Of a DNA stretch of 18,079 nt, positions 7,131 to 14,436 are shown piece after piece (position 1 is the stretch's first letter; the number at the start of each line of letters is the position of its first letter). The translations under genes were made by a program, and so were the position numbers. Below the pieces are notes generated by a model, which saw only the letters and a list, made by a program, of their open reading frames with translations, did not search any database and had not been told where the DNA came from. The stretch is from an uncultured bacterium. GTDB lineage: Bacteria > Cyanobacteriota > Vampirovibrionia > Gastranaerophilales > Gastranaerophilaceae. The DNA is taken from NCBI GenBank assembly GCA_900550295.1, contig URRM01000028.1:1-18079 (forward strand), written 5' to 3'.

Positions 7131-9146
7131 ATGAATGAACAATTAGTAAAACTAAAGACAAGCATAAATAATGATGTTATTTCGAAGTTCGATTTACATG
7201 TCTTGGAAGAATTAAGATTTGTACCTATCGATATTCAGAATAACACATTATTTGCTGTAATAAGTGCTGATTCAAGTAAAGATAAAGTATCCAGACTTGT
7301 AATGGATACTTTCCATTGTACAACCAAGTATTATCAAGTTTCACAGCACGAATTTAATGATTTTTTAGTTGCTTTAGTTCAAGATATGGTTCCATCTGTA
7401 AATAACGGACCTCAAAATGCAGCAGCTCCAAGAAAAAAAATTGGTGAAATTTTAATTGAATCCGGTGCAATCACAGATGTACAACTTATTGAAGCATTAG
7501 CCGAAAGTAAAAAAATGGCAATGCCGTTAGGTTCAACTTTGTATTCTTTAGGTTTTATTACCTTAGAGCAATTAAAAACCGCCTTGCATAAACAACAAGG
7601 TTATGATGTAGTTACTGCGGAAATGATGAGAAACCAAAGTAAGTACATTACTTTGTTACCCGAAGATTTTATTAAGGCGAACAGAGTTATTCCGATTTCA
7701 TCTGATGGTAAGTCAATCAGTGTTGGTATGGTTGATCCGGGAGATACAAATGTTTTAAAAGACATTGTATATTTGACAGGACAGACACCTAAGGCTTATT
7801 TGATGACTCATATTGAGTTTCAAAATGCTGTAAATAAATATTTCTCTACTGCAAAGCAAGAAACAAGAAAAATCATGAAAAAACTTGAGAAGGATGCTCA
7901 AGCTTTGGACATGGAAGATTCTATTTGGGATCAAATCGAAAAAGAATTACAAGATTCATCAGGTACTGTTGCGCAGTTAGTAAACAAAATTATTTCAGAT
8001 GCGATTGAATCACATGCATCAGATATTCACATTGAGCCAAGACTTTCAAACCACATCGTAAGATATCGTATCGATGGTATTTTAAGAGAGGTTATTGCAA
8101 TTCCAGCAAAAGTAGAAATGGCGGTAATTACACGTTTTAAGGTTTTGGCAAGAATGAATATTGCTGAACACAGAAGACCTCAAGACGGTAGTTTTACTAT
8201 CAAGATTAAAGGTAAAACTTACGACTTCCGTATTAACGCTTTGCCGGTAAGTGGTAAAGAAAAGATTGTAATCCGTGTACTTGCGCCTCCTGTAAGTTTC
8301 GATTCAACAAAGAAAGATTTGGAAATCGAAGGTGCAACAGAGCATGATTTGGATATCATTAACAAAATGATTGCCTCTCCAAACGGTATTATTTTGACAT
8401 CAGGTCCAACAGGTTCCGGTAAAACTACAACATTGTTCTCTCTATTAAAAGTTTTAAATACAGAGGACGTAAATATTACAACAATTGAAGATCCGGTCGA
8501 AATTAAGTTAGAAGGTGTAAACCAATCTCAAGTTAATGCAAAAGCGGGCATTACATTCGCATTTTGTATGAGAGCTATCTTAAGACAAGACCCTGATATT
8601 ATCCTTGTTGGTGAAATTCGTGACTACGAAACACTTGAGGTTGCGATTTCTGCTGCCTTGACAGGTCACTTAGTATTAAGTACTGTCCACACTAACTCAG
8701 CATCTGCAACAGTTACTCGTTTGATTGAAATGGGGGCAAAAGATTATTTGATTTCTTCAACATTGACCGGTGTAATTGCCCAACGTCTTGTCAGAAAATT
8801 ATGCAGATGTAAACAAGAATATTATCCATCCCATGATGAGGCTGCTCAAATTTTAATGGATGAAGAAGATATTCAAAAATTAATGAAAACAAAGCTTTAC
8901 AAACCAACAGGTTGCCAAGAATGTAACATGACAGGTTACAAAGGTCGTCTTGGTGTATTTGAAATTTTACCAATAACAAAAGAAATTAAGAAATTAATTT
9001 CTCAAGGTGCGCACGATATTGAAATTGAAGATGCTGCCGTTGCTTGTGGTATGAAAACATTGACTCAAGCTTGTTTTGGACATATTCTAAATGGTGAAAC
9101 AACTATTGATGAATTTGTTCGTGTATTAGGTCTTGCAAGTGAATAA
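7131..9146 (+). CDS. Type IV pilus / type II secretion assembly ATPase (PilB/GspE)
   Basis: A 671-residue hexameric motor ATPase that powers pilin or pseudopilin assembly from the cytoplasmic side. Residues 1-85 look like a diverged N-terminal module. Residues 103-155 hold two MshEN-type motifs (IGEILIESG then LGSTLYSLG) spaced by exactly five residues. A second N-domain runs to about 245. The ATPase core has Walker A GPTGSGKTT (about 425-433), the Walker B region DPDIILVGEIRD (487-498), and the His box TGHLVLSTVHT. A Zn site follows: Cys558, Cys560, Cys595 and Cys598 (CRC and CQEC). Most relatives have CxxC in the first pair, so one residue is missing here. The upstream ribosome binding site is weak (13 bases after the secretin stop), suggesting translational coupling. 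An extension-type ATPase is more likely than the retraction ATPase PilT because of the long N-terminal region and Zn motif. Confidence 0.95.
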   Translation: MNEQLVKLKTSINNDVISKFDLHVLEELRFVPIDIQNNTLFAVISADSSKDKVSRLVMDTFHCTTKYYQVSQHEFNDFLVALVQDMVPSVNNGPQNAAAPRKKIGEILIESGAITDVQLIEALAESKKMAMPLGSTLYSLGFITLEQLKTALHKQQGYDVVTAEMMRNQSKYITLLPEDFIKANRVIPISSDGKSISVGMVDPGDTNVLKDIVYLTGQTPKAYLMTHIEFQNAVNKYFSTAKQETRKIMKKLEKDAQALDMEDSIWDQIEKELQDSSGTVAQLVNKIISDAIESHASDIHIEPRLSNHIVRYRIDGILREVIAIPAKVEMAVITRFKVLARMNIAEHRRPQDGSFTIKIKGKTYDFRINALPVSGKEKIVIRVLAPPVSFDSTKKDLEIEGATEHDLDIINKMIASPNGIILTSGPTGSGKTTTLFSLLKVLNTEDVNITTIEDPVEIKLEGVNQSQVNAKAGITFAFCMRAILRQDPDIILVGEIRDYETLEVAISAALTGHLVLSTVHTNSASATVTRLIEMGAKDYLISSTLTGVIAQRLVRKLCRCKQEYYPSHDEAAQILMDEEDIQKLMKTKLYKPTGCQECNMTGYKGRLGVFEILPITKEIKKLISQGAHDIEIEDAAVACGMKTLTQACFGHILNGETTIDEFVRVLGLASE

Positions 9147-9156
9147 GGATTGAGAT

Positions 9157-10362
9157 ATGCCAGTTTATAATTATGTAGCTTTAAAAAATAATAAAGATGT
9201 TGTAAGGGGTAAAGTAGAGGCTGAAAACCACAAAGAGGCTCGTTCTATTATCCGTAAAATGTCATTGCTTCCTACTCAAATTTCAGAAGACGTAAAAGCA
9301 AGCAGTGGTGTAATTGTAGCTAAAAAAATGCAAAAGATGTCATTGCAAGACAAAATTGATTTTACTTCGACATTCCAAATCTTAGTTCAATCTGGTATTC
9401 CTGTAATTGAAGCATTAATGTTTTTGGAAAATGATGCAGCAAAAGCTAAATTGAGAAATATTGCAAAAGAATTAAGACGCCAAATCATTGCAGGTTCTAC
9501 TTTTGCTGATACAATTGCAAAATATCCTAAAATCTTCGGACAAATTTATATCGGTCTTGTAAGAGCCGGTGAAGATTCAGGGGAGTTAGAAAAAACTTTG
9601 GAACGTTTGTTAGAATTACAAAAGAAAGAGGCTGCAATTAAAAGTAAAGTAATTGGTACCTTGATGTATCCGGCATTCGTTATTGTATTAGCGATAGTTA
9701 TTGTAACAATCATGTTGGTTTTCGTATTTCCGGCATTCAAGGATATGTTTGATAACTTAGGTAAAGAATTGCCTCCAATTACAGCGTTCTTAATGAATAT
9801 TGGTATTACTTTAAAAACTTATTGGATTTTAATTCCGATTATCTTTGTTTCTTTGGGTGCATCTGTATATACAGCTTTTGCATGGCAAACGTCAAAGAGA
9901 TTAATTGACAAATATGTATTAAAAATTCCATTACTTTCAGCATTGATTGAATATTCAAATTTTTCAAACTTCGTTGCGGTAATGCAGGTTGCTTATGAAG
10001 CCGGTATTCCTATTATTGACTGTTTATATTTGTCAAATATCACATTAACAAATTTCGTTTTACAAACAAAATTAAATGAGGCTACAACGAAGGTTCAACA
10101 AGGGCAACATTTGTCTTTGGCCTTAAGATCTGTTGGTGTAATGCCTAAAATGATTTTGTTTATGATAGCAACAGGTGAACAATCCGGTCGTTTGGGTGAT
10201 ATGTTGTACCAAGCAACTGTATTTATTGATAAAAAATTGGATGCAATTATTGATACATTAACAAAAATGATTGAACCATTAATGTTGATTGTTATTGGGG
10301 GTATCGTATTAGTTTTGGCATTAGCTTTATACCTACCATTATTTAGTTCTTACTCAGCTTAA
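9157..10362 (+). CDS. Inner-membrane platform protein (PilC/GspF)
   Basis: A 401-residue polytopic inner-membrane protein that serves as the platform for the assembly ATPase. It has the two repeated T2SSF domains, about residues 66-190 and 268-390. Each carries a matching helical signature: RAGEDSGELEKTLERL (137-152) and ATGEQSGRLGDML (338-350). Three transmembrane helices lie near 169-193 (ending in FPAF), 221-243 and 372-396. The length is normal for the family. An AAGGA site lies 7 bases before the ATG, and the gene starts 10 bases after the ATPase stop. Together with the secretin, PilP/GspC-like protein and ATPase it makes a core machine, but no PilM/N/O or pilin gene is next to it. Confidence 0.96.
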   Translation: MPVYNYVALKNNKDVVRGKVEAENHKEARSIIRKMSLLPTQISEDVKASSGVIVAKKMQKMSLQDKIDFTSTFQILVQSGIPVIEALMFLENDAAKAKLRNIAKELRRQIIAGSTFADTIAKYPKIFGQIYIGLVRAGEDSGELEKTLERLLELQKKEAAIKSKVIGTLMYPAFVIVLAIVIVTIMLVFVFPAFKDMFDNLGKELPPITAFLMNIGITLKTYWILIPIIFVSLGASVYTAFAWQTSKRLIDKYVLKIPLLSALIEYSNFSNFVAVMQVAYEAGIPIIDCLYLSNITLTNFVLQTKLNEATTKVQQGQHLSLALRSVGVMPKMILFMIATGEQSGRLGDMLYQATVFIDKKLDAIIDTLTKMIEPLMLIVIGGIVLVLALALYLPLFSSYSA

Positions 10363-10379
10363 ATATAAAGGAAATTATT

Positions 10380-10697
10380 ATGGTAAACAGTGATGATTTT
10401 AATATGAATAAATCAAAAGTCCCTCCTGTTGATGATTTTACATCAGGAGTATGGTCAGAAAGAGTTTTGGTTATAACACAAGACTATGAAATTAAAGGGT
10501 ATGTTTTTATGCCTAAGACAGGTAAGAAAAACAGAGTTCTTTCAGATATCTTAAATGGTGTAAAACGCTTTGTGGCGATTAAGGATTGTGAAATTAAACA
10601 TAGATTGATTCCAGAAAGAAGAATTGAATATCATAATTTCTTACAATTAAACTTAAGTTCAATAATATTATTGCGTCCGGTGGATGATGAAAACTAG
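10380..10697 (+). CDS. Small protein of unknown function in the pilus operon
   Basis: A 105-residue soluble protein without signal peptide or membrane segment. From residue 24 it reads as a compact beta-rich domain: WSERVLVITQDYEIKGYVFM, a RVLSDILNG motif, RFVAIKDCEI and a final SSIILLRPVDD. The RxLSDxLN pattern recalls a small uncharacterised bacterial domain (DUF6812, from memory, unverified). An AAAGGA site 7 bases before the ATG supports the start. It lies 17 bases after the platform gene and overlaps the next gene by 14 bases, so it is transcribed and probably translationally coupled with both. Its position suggests a link to the pilus/secretion machine, but there is no direct evidence of a role. 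Confidence 0.8.
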   Translation: MVNSDDFNMNKSKVPPVDDFTSGVWSERVLVITQDYEIKGYVFMPKTGKKNRVLSDILNGVKRFVAIKDCEIKHRLIPERRIEYHNFLQLNLSSIILLRPVDDEN

Positions 10698-11523
10698 TAA
10701 AACATACGTAATTACAGGCTCAACTTCGGGTATTGGATATGAAGCCGTAAAAGAGTTTTCTAAAGGTAATAATGTTGTATTTGCAGGATACAGAAATCCT
10801 GATTTACTGGAACGTTTAAATGTTTTAGGTGATAATGTTATACCGTTTTATATTGATATGTATGATGACAATTCAATTGTTGAGGCAGGACAGTTTATCG
10901 CAAATAAAACAAAACATGTTGATACCATGTTCAACATTGCTGGGTGCGTTGTTGCAGGAGCAATGGAGAATTTGGATGTAAATAAACTACGAAAGCAGTT
11001 TGATGTAAATACGTTTTCTCATATAGAGTTTACACAACAGCTTTTAAGAGCAAATTTGTTGGAAAACAGTAAGATTATCAACATAAGTTCAATGGCAAGC
11101 TATGCTGTATTTCCTTATGTTGCGCCATATTGTGCTTCAAAAAGAGCTTTAGATATTTTATTTAACCTTATGCAGGTAGAATACGGAAATAAAATAAAAG
11201 TTATATCTGTAAAACCAGGGGTTATTGCTACTCCTTTATGGGATAAGTCTATTGCGGGCAATCAAGAGATTCTTTTGAATGATAAAAAATATGAAAAAGC
11301 GTACAATTATTTAAAGAATAATGCTCATTCAAACGGACAAAACGGCTTGAATGTAAAAGAAGTTATTAAAATCTTAAAGAAAGCTGATACTGTAAAAAAT
11401 CCTAAAACTTCTTATATTGTGGGGAGTGATGCATTGGTAGCATCAATATTTTCAAAATTACCGCAAGGTCTAATCACTAAGATTTTACAGTTAGGTATAA
11501 AACTTAAGATTTATAAAAATTAA
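10684..11523 (+). CDS. Short-chain dehydrogenase/reductase (SDR)
   Basis: A 279-residue classical SDR, a soluble NAD(P)H-dependent oxidoreductase. It has the TGSTSGIG cofactor motif (residues 11-18), NIAG (84-87) where NNAG is usual, the catalytic Ser near 135-136 (INISS), and Tyr149/Lys153 in YCASK. The catalytic set is intact. The C-terminus ends in a hydrophobic and basic stretch (LITKILQLGIKLKIYKN), which may rest on the membrane, as in SDRs acting on lipids or sterols. The substrate cannot be told. Two ATGs stand in tandem at 10684 and 10687; with almost no spaced ribosome binding site, coupling to the 105-residue gene that it overlaps is likely. It is the last gene of the operon and its TAA overlaps the stop of the opposing DegT-like gene. 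Confidence 0.9.
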   Translation: MMKTSKTYVITGSTSGIGYEAVKEFSKGNNVVFAGYRNPDLLERLNVLGDNVIPFYIDMYDDNSIVEAGQFIANKTKHVDTMFNIAGCVVAGAMENLDVNKLRKQFDVNTFSHIEFTQQLLRANLLENSKIINISSMASYAVFPYVAPYCASKRALDILFNLMQVEYGNKIKVISVKPGVIATPLWDKSIAGNQEILLNDKKYEKAYNYLKNNAHSNGQNGLNVKEVIKILKKADTVKNPKTSYIVGSDALVASIFSKLPQGLITKILQLGIKLKIYKN

Positions 11524-12323
11524 AATAAAGGAACAGGGATCAGATATTTGTAGAATTGGTATTCGTCAAATATTTTAGGTAAACCTTCCCAATAGCGGTA
11601 AATTAACAAGCCCTGTTTTTCAAGTTCATAGCCTACTTTTTCGTCTTGGGTGTAGTATGGATAAACAAATGGAACTTCGCCGTCCTCTAACCTAAATCCA
11701 AGTTCATTTTTTGCATCAAATTGTTGTGAATATTGATTGAAATTGTTTAATCTCCAAGTCTTTTCTTGTTCAATGTTTACGATACTCATGATTTTCTCTG
11801 TTGTTTTTGACATATACATAAGCGGTTGTTCATCAAGACGATGCTCATTTTTGACGATTTTTTCGTAATCCATGTTTTCATCAATTTCATAATTAGGCGC
11901 AGTTTTAAATGGAAAATCTAAAACTTTTTCTGTGTAAAGATATGCCCCATCGTTCACACCATAGTGTGTCTGAAAGAACTTTCTTAGAGAAGAAAATGAG
12001 GCTATGCCCATTGGTTCGGCGTAAAAGGCGTGAGCGTTATCAACAATCAAATTTGTATATTTTTTTGATAAAATTCTTACGTTTTTTGTGCAAATCCCAA
12101 AATAGTTTGGGTATAAAATAAAGTCGTCAAACTTGAACTTGCCAACAGGCATGAAATGTTGGTCAATATGGTAGTAAGAAATTTTACAAAATTCTTTTTT
12201 TAGAACATTTTTTATGCTGGGGCAAATATAGTACGGAATATGAATTTCTGGTATTTTATATGCTCTGATTAAATATCTCAAACAATTTCTTGCTGAGTTT
12301 AGCTTTACAAGATGCTTTGTCAA
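11520..12323 (-). CDS. Short DegT/DnrJ-type PLP aminotransferase-like protein
   Basis: A 267-residue protein resembling fold-type I PLP enzymes of the DegT/DnrJ/EryC1/StrS group. Residues 92-98 (LIVDNAHAF) match the Asp that contacts the PLP ring nitrogen plus the following AH. Residues 109-127 (SFSSLRKFFQTHYGVNDGA) match the segment with the Schiff-base Lys, here Lys115. At 267 residues it is well short of the usual roughly 370, so much of the C-terminal domain is missing or replaced. It may be a divergent or non-catalytic member. The start is TTG at 12323, directly after the pgeF TAA; a GAGGA site 7 bases upstream and no nearby ATG support this. It is the third gene of the trmFO-pgeF set. 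Sugar aminotransferases of this group work in surface glycan synthesis, so a link with wecB is possible but unproven. Confidence 0.7.
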   Translation of the reverse strand: MTKHLVKLNSARNCLRYLIRAYKIPEIHIPYYICPSIKNVLKKEFCKISYYHIDQHFMPVGKFKFDDFILYPNYFGICTKNVRILSKKYTNLIVDNAHAFYAEPMGIASFSSLRKFFQTHYGVNDGAYLYTEKVLDFPFKTAPNYEIDENMDYEKIVKNEHRLDEQPLMYMSKTTEKIMSIVNIEQEKTWRLNNFNQYSQQFDAKNELGFRLEDGEVPFVYPYYTQDEKVGYELEKQGLLIYRYWEGLPKIFDEYQFYKYLIPVPLF

Positions 12324-13067
12324 TTATCTATCCTCAAGTTTAATAATTGCGCTGTGTCTGTTTGTTGTGCCACCTTCTTTTCTGTAAGAATAGAATAAAT
12401 CGTTGTTACAAGAAGTGCAATATGGACAAACATCAATGTATTTTACGCCAATTTCTTCAAGTTGTCGTTTGTTTATTTCTTTTAGATTTACGTAAATTTT
12501 ACCATCTCTAATTTCATAAAGACCTTTATTATCTTTTACAGAAACCATACTCATATTAAAGACATCTTCTTTAACTTCGTAACAGCAAACAGAAATGGCC
12601 GGACCTATTGCAACACGTACATCTCTAATGTCAGTATTAAAATCATCTATCATTTTTAATATTGTTTTAGTTCCAATTCTTCCTACAGTTCCCTTCCAGC
12701 CTGCGTGTATTACAGCCCCAATGTTTTGCTTTTTATCATATGCAATTAATGGTGTGCAATCTGCAAAGTTTAAAAATACCGCTTGTTCATGGTTAGTTAA
12801 AATAAGTGCATCAGCTTCAGGATAGTATGTTTTGCCAATTTCTGCGACTGCAACTGTATCTGTATGTCGTTGTTCAGGATAAATGAAGTTTTCAGGAGTA
12901 ATTCCTAATTCTTCGCAAAACATTTTTCTATTTTCTTCAACAATCTCCGACAATTCAGGCTCTTTTGATTTAATTGGGCACTCTCTTGTTGTAAAATAAT
13001 GAGTCAATCCCTCTAAGACATCGGTTTTCATTACTGTTTTGCCATGTAATTTGTCTAAATAGAACAT
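12324..13067 (-). CDS. pgeF: Peptidoglycan editing factor / laccase-domain protein (YfiH family)
   Basis: A 247-residue member of the YfiH/PgeF multicopper-oxidase-like family. Members are reported as purine nucleoside phosphorylases/deaminases and as a factor that keeps L-Ser out of peptidoglycan; which applies here is not known. The metal-binding triad is visible: His68 in QRHTD, Cys104 in ADCTPL and His121 in IHAGWKG, with the spacing of the characterised proteins. GPAISVCCYEV and the C-terminal FYSYRKEGGTTNRHS complete the signature. The ATG has AAAGGA five bases upstream, and the first 13 bases overlap the 3' end of trmFO. The next gene begins directly after its stop. Cytoplasmic. Confidence 0.95.
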   Translation of the reverse strand: MFYLDKLHGKTVMKTDVLEGLTHYFTTRECPIKSKEPELSEIVEENRKMFCEELGITPENFIYPEQRHTDTVAVAEIGKTYYPEADALILTNHEQAVFLNFADCTPLIAYDKKQNIGAVIHAGWKGTVGRIGTKTILKMIDDFNTDIRDVRVAIGPAISVCCYEVKEDVFNMSMVSVKDNKGLYEIRDGKIYVNLKEINKRQLEEIGVKYIDVCPYCTSCNNDLFYSYRKEGGTTNRHSAIIKLEDR

Positions 13068-14368
13068 AAATATCCTTTCAATACTTCAATTGAGCGTTTT
13101 GACAAGAGTTCATTTTTTAACTTCTTATTTTTTCTTTCTTTTTTCGGCAATTCAATTGGTGTAACAACTGCCCAATTAGAATTCATCGGCTGAAAATGCT
13201 TTAATTCGCTAGATGAAATGTAGTTGCAAAGTGCGCCAAGCATAGTTTCTTTAGGTAATGTGATTAATTCTTTACCTTCAAGTTGTCTTGCCATATTTAT
13301 GCCTGCTAACATTCCTGTTGCGATTGATTCTGTATAGCCTTCAACTCCGGTAATTTGTCCTGCGAAAAATAAATTTGCTCTTTCACGTGTGTTTAATGTA
13401 GCGTTTAAAACTTGAGGACTGTTTATGAATGTATTTCTGTGCATAACGCCGTAACGTACAATATTAGCGTTTTCTAGCCCCGGGATAGAATGAATTAATT
13501 CTTTTTGTGCACCCCATTTTAAGTTAGTTTGAAAACCGACAAGGTTAAACAAACTTTTTGCTGCATCGTCTTGGCGTAATTGAACAACAGCCCAATTTTC
13601 AATTCCCGTACGTTTGTCAACCAATCCAACAGGTTTCATAGGTCCAAAACGTAGGGTATCAATGCCTCTTGAAGCTAAAACTTCAACAGGTAAACAACTT
13701 TCGAAAAACTTTGCATTCTTCTCAAACTCTTTTAATTCAATGCGTTCAGCATTTACAAGTATATCATAGAATTTTGCATACTGTTCTTTATTCATTGGGC
13801 AGTTAATGTATGAGGCTTCTCCCTTATCATAACGACTTGCCCAAAATGCTGTATTAAAGTCTATACTGTCTTTTTCTACTATTGGTGCAATTGCATCAAA
13901 AAAGTGTAAGTGTTCTGATTTTGTAAATTCTTGAATTTTGTTAGCCAAATCATCGCTTGTTAATGGTCCTGAAGCAATGATAACAGGTTTATCCGTAGGA
14001 ATTTCCTTTAATTCTTCTCTGACAAGTTCAATGTTTTCATTTTTTTCTATTAAATCAGTTATTTTTTTGCTAAAACCTATACGGTCAATAGCTAAAGCGT
14101 TTCCGGCAGGAACTCTGCATTCATAAGCTATATTTATTGATTCTCCGCCTAATTCTTGCATTTCTGCCTTTAAAAGACCGCTGGCATTAGTGATATCAGC
14201 GGAACCTAGCGAATTTGAACAAACAAATTCTGCACAATTTTCTGTAACGTGTGCACCTGTTGTTTTTTGTGGACGCATTTCATATAATTTAACTCTAATA
14301 TTTCTTTTTGCCAGTTGTAATGCGGCTTCTGAGCCTGCAAGTCCGGCACCGATAATTATAACTTCCAT
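13055..14368 (-). CDS. trmFO: Folate-dependent tRNA (uracil-54-C5) methyltransferase TrmFO
   Basis: A 437-residue flavoenzyme that makes ribothymidine at position 54 of tRNA, using methylene-tetrahydrofolate as carbon donor and FAD/NAD(P)H. The FAD-binding motif IIIGAGLAGSEAA begins at residue 4. The N-terminal Cys in EFVCSNSLG is Cys50 and the second conserved Cys in FESCLPVEV is Cys225, matching the two catalytic/structural Cys of the Bacillus enzyme. LRFGPMKPVGL and FAGQITGVEGYTES are further family hallmarks. Full length. No ribosome binding site is seen before the ATG, and a promoter lies so close that the message may be leaderless. It heads a minus-strand set with pgeF (13-base overlap) and the DegT-like gene. 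Confidence 0.98.
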   Translation of the reverse strand: MEVIIIGAGLAGSEAALQLAKRNIRVKLYEMRPQKTTGAHVTENCAEFVCSNSLGSADITNASGLLKAEMQELGGESINIAYECRVPAGNALAIDRIGFSKKITDLIEKNENIELVREELKEIPTDKPVIIASGPLTSDDLANKIQEFTKSEHLHFFDAIAPIVEKDSIDFNTAFWASRYDKGEASYINCPMNKEQYAKFYDILVNAERIELKEFEKNAKFFESCLPVEVLASRGIDTLRFGPMKPVGLVDKRTGIENWAVVQLRQDDAAKSLFNLVGFQTNLKWGAQKELIHSIPGLENANIVRYGVMHRNTFINSPQVLNATLNTRERANLFFAGQITGVEGYTESIATGMLAGINMARQLEGKELITLPKETMLGALCNYISSSELKHFQPMNSNWAVVTPIELPKKERKNKKLKNELLSKRSIEVLKGYLCSI

Positions 14369-14374
14369 AAAATA

Positions 14375-14403
14375 AGTATAAAATAAAAATATTTGTTGTA
14401 CAA
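14375..14403 (-). promoter_or_regulatory. Promoter of trmFO, giving a possible leaderless mRNA
   Basis: On the minus strand, -35 TTGTAC (14403-14398), a 17-base spacer and -10 TATACT (14380-14375). The expected start, seven bases past the -10, is 14368, the A of the trmFO ATG. The bases between are TATTTT, with no ribosome binding site. The -35 lies in the palindrome TTGTACAA (14396-14403), which is also available to a plus-strand promoter. Confidence 0.6.
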
Positions 14404-14423
14404 TGAATGTAGCGAATTATAAA
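14396..14423 (+). promoter_or_regulatory. Possible promoter of wecB
   Basis: TTGTAC (14396-14401), 16 bases, TATAAA (14418-14423). The start would be near 14430, leaving only about 7 bases before the ATG at 14437. An alternative is TACAAT at 14399-14404 as the -10, which has a poor -35 but would leave a leader that keeps the weak GTGAGAG ribosome binding site (14425-14431). The sequence does not decide between them. Confidence 0.4.
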
Positions 14424-14436
14424 CGTGAGAGTAAAA

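Noticed and set aside
12324..13067. pgeF as a typical multicopper laccase
   Set aside because: The family lacks the full set of copper ligands of true laccases; the His-Cys-His triad fits the YfiH family instead.
14425..14436. GTG start for wecB
   Set aside because: No ribosome binding site precedes it, and the family normally begins a few residues before the GTRPE motif, as the ATG start does.
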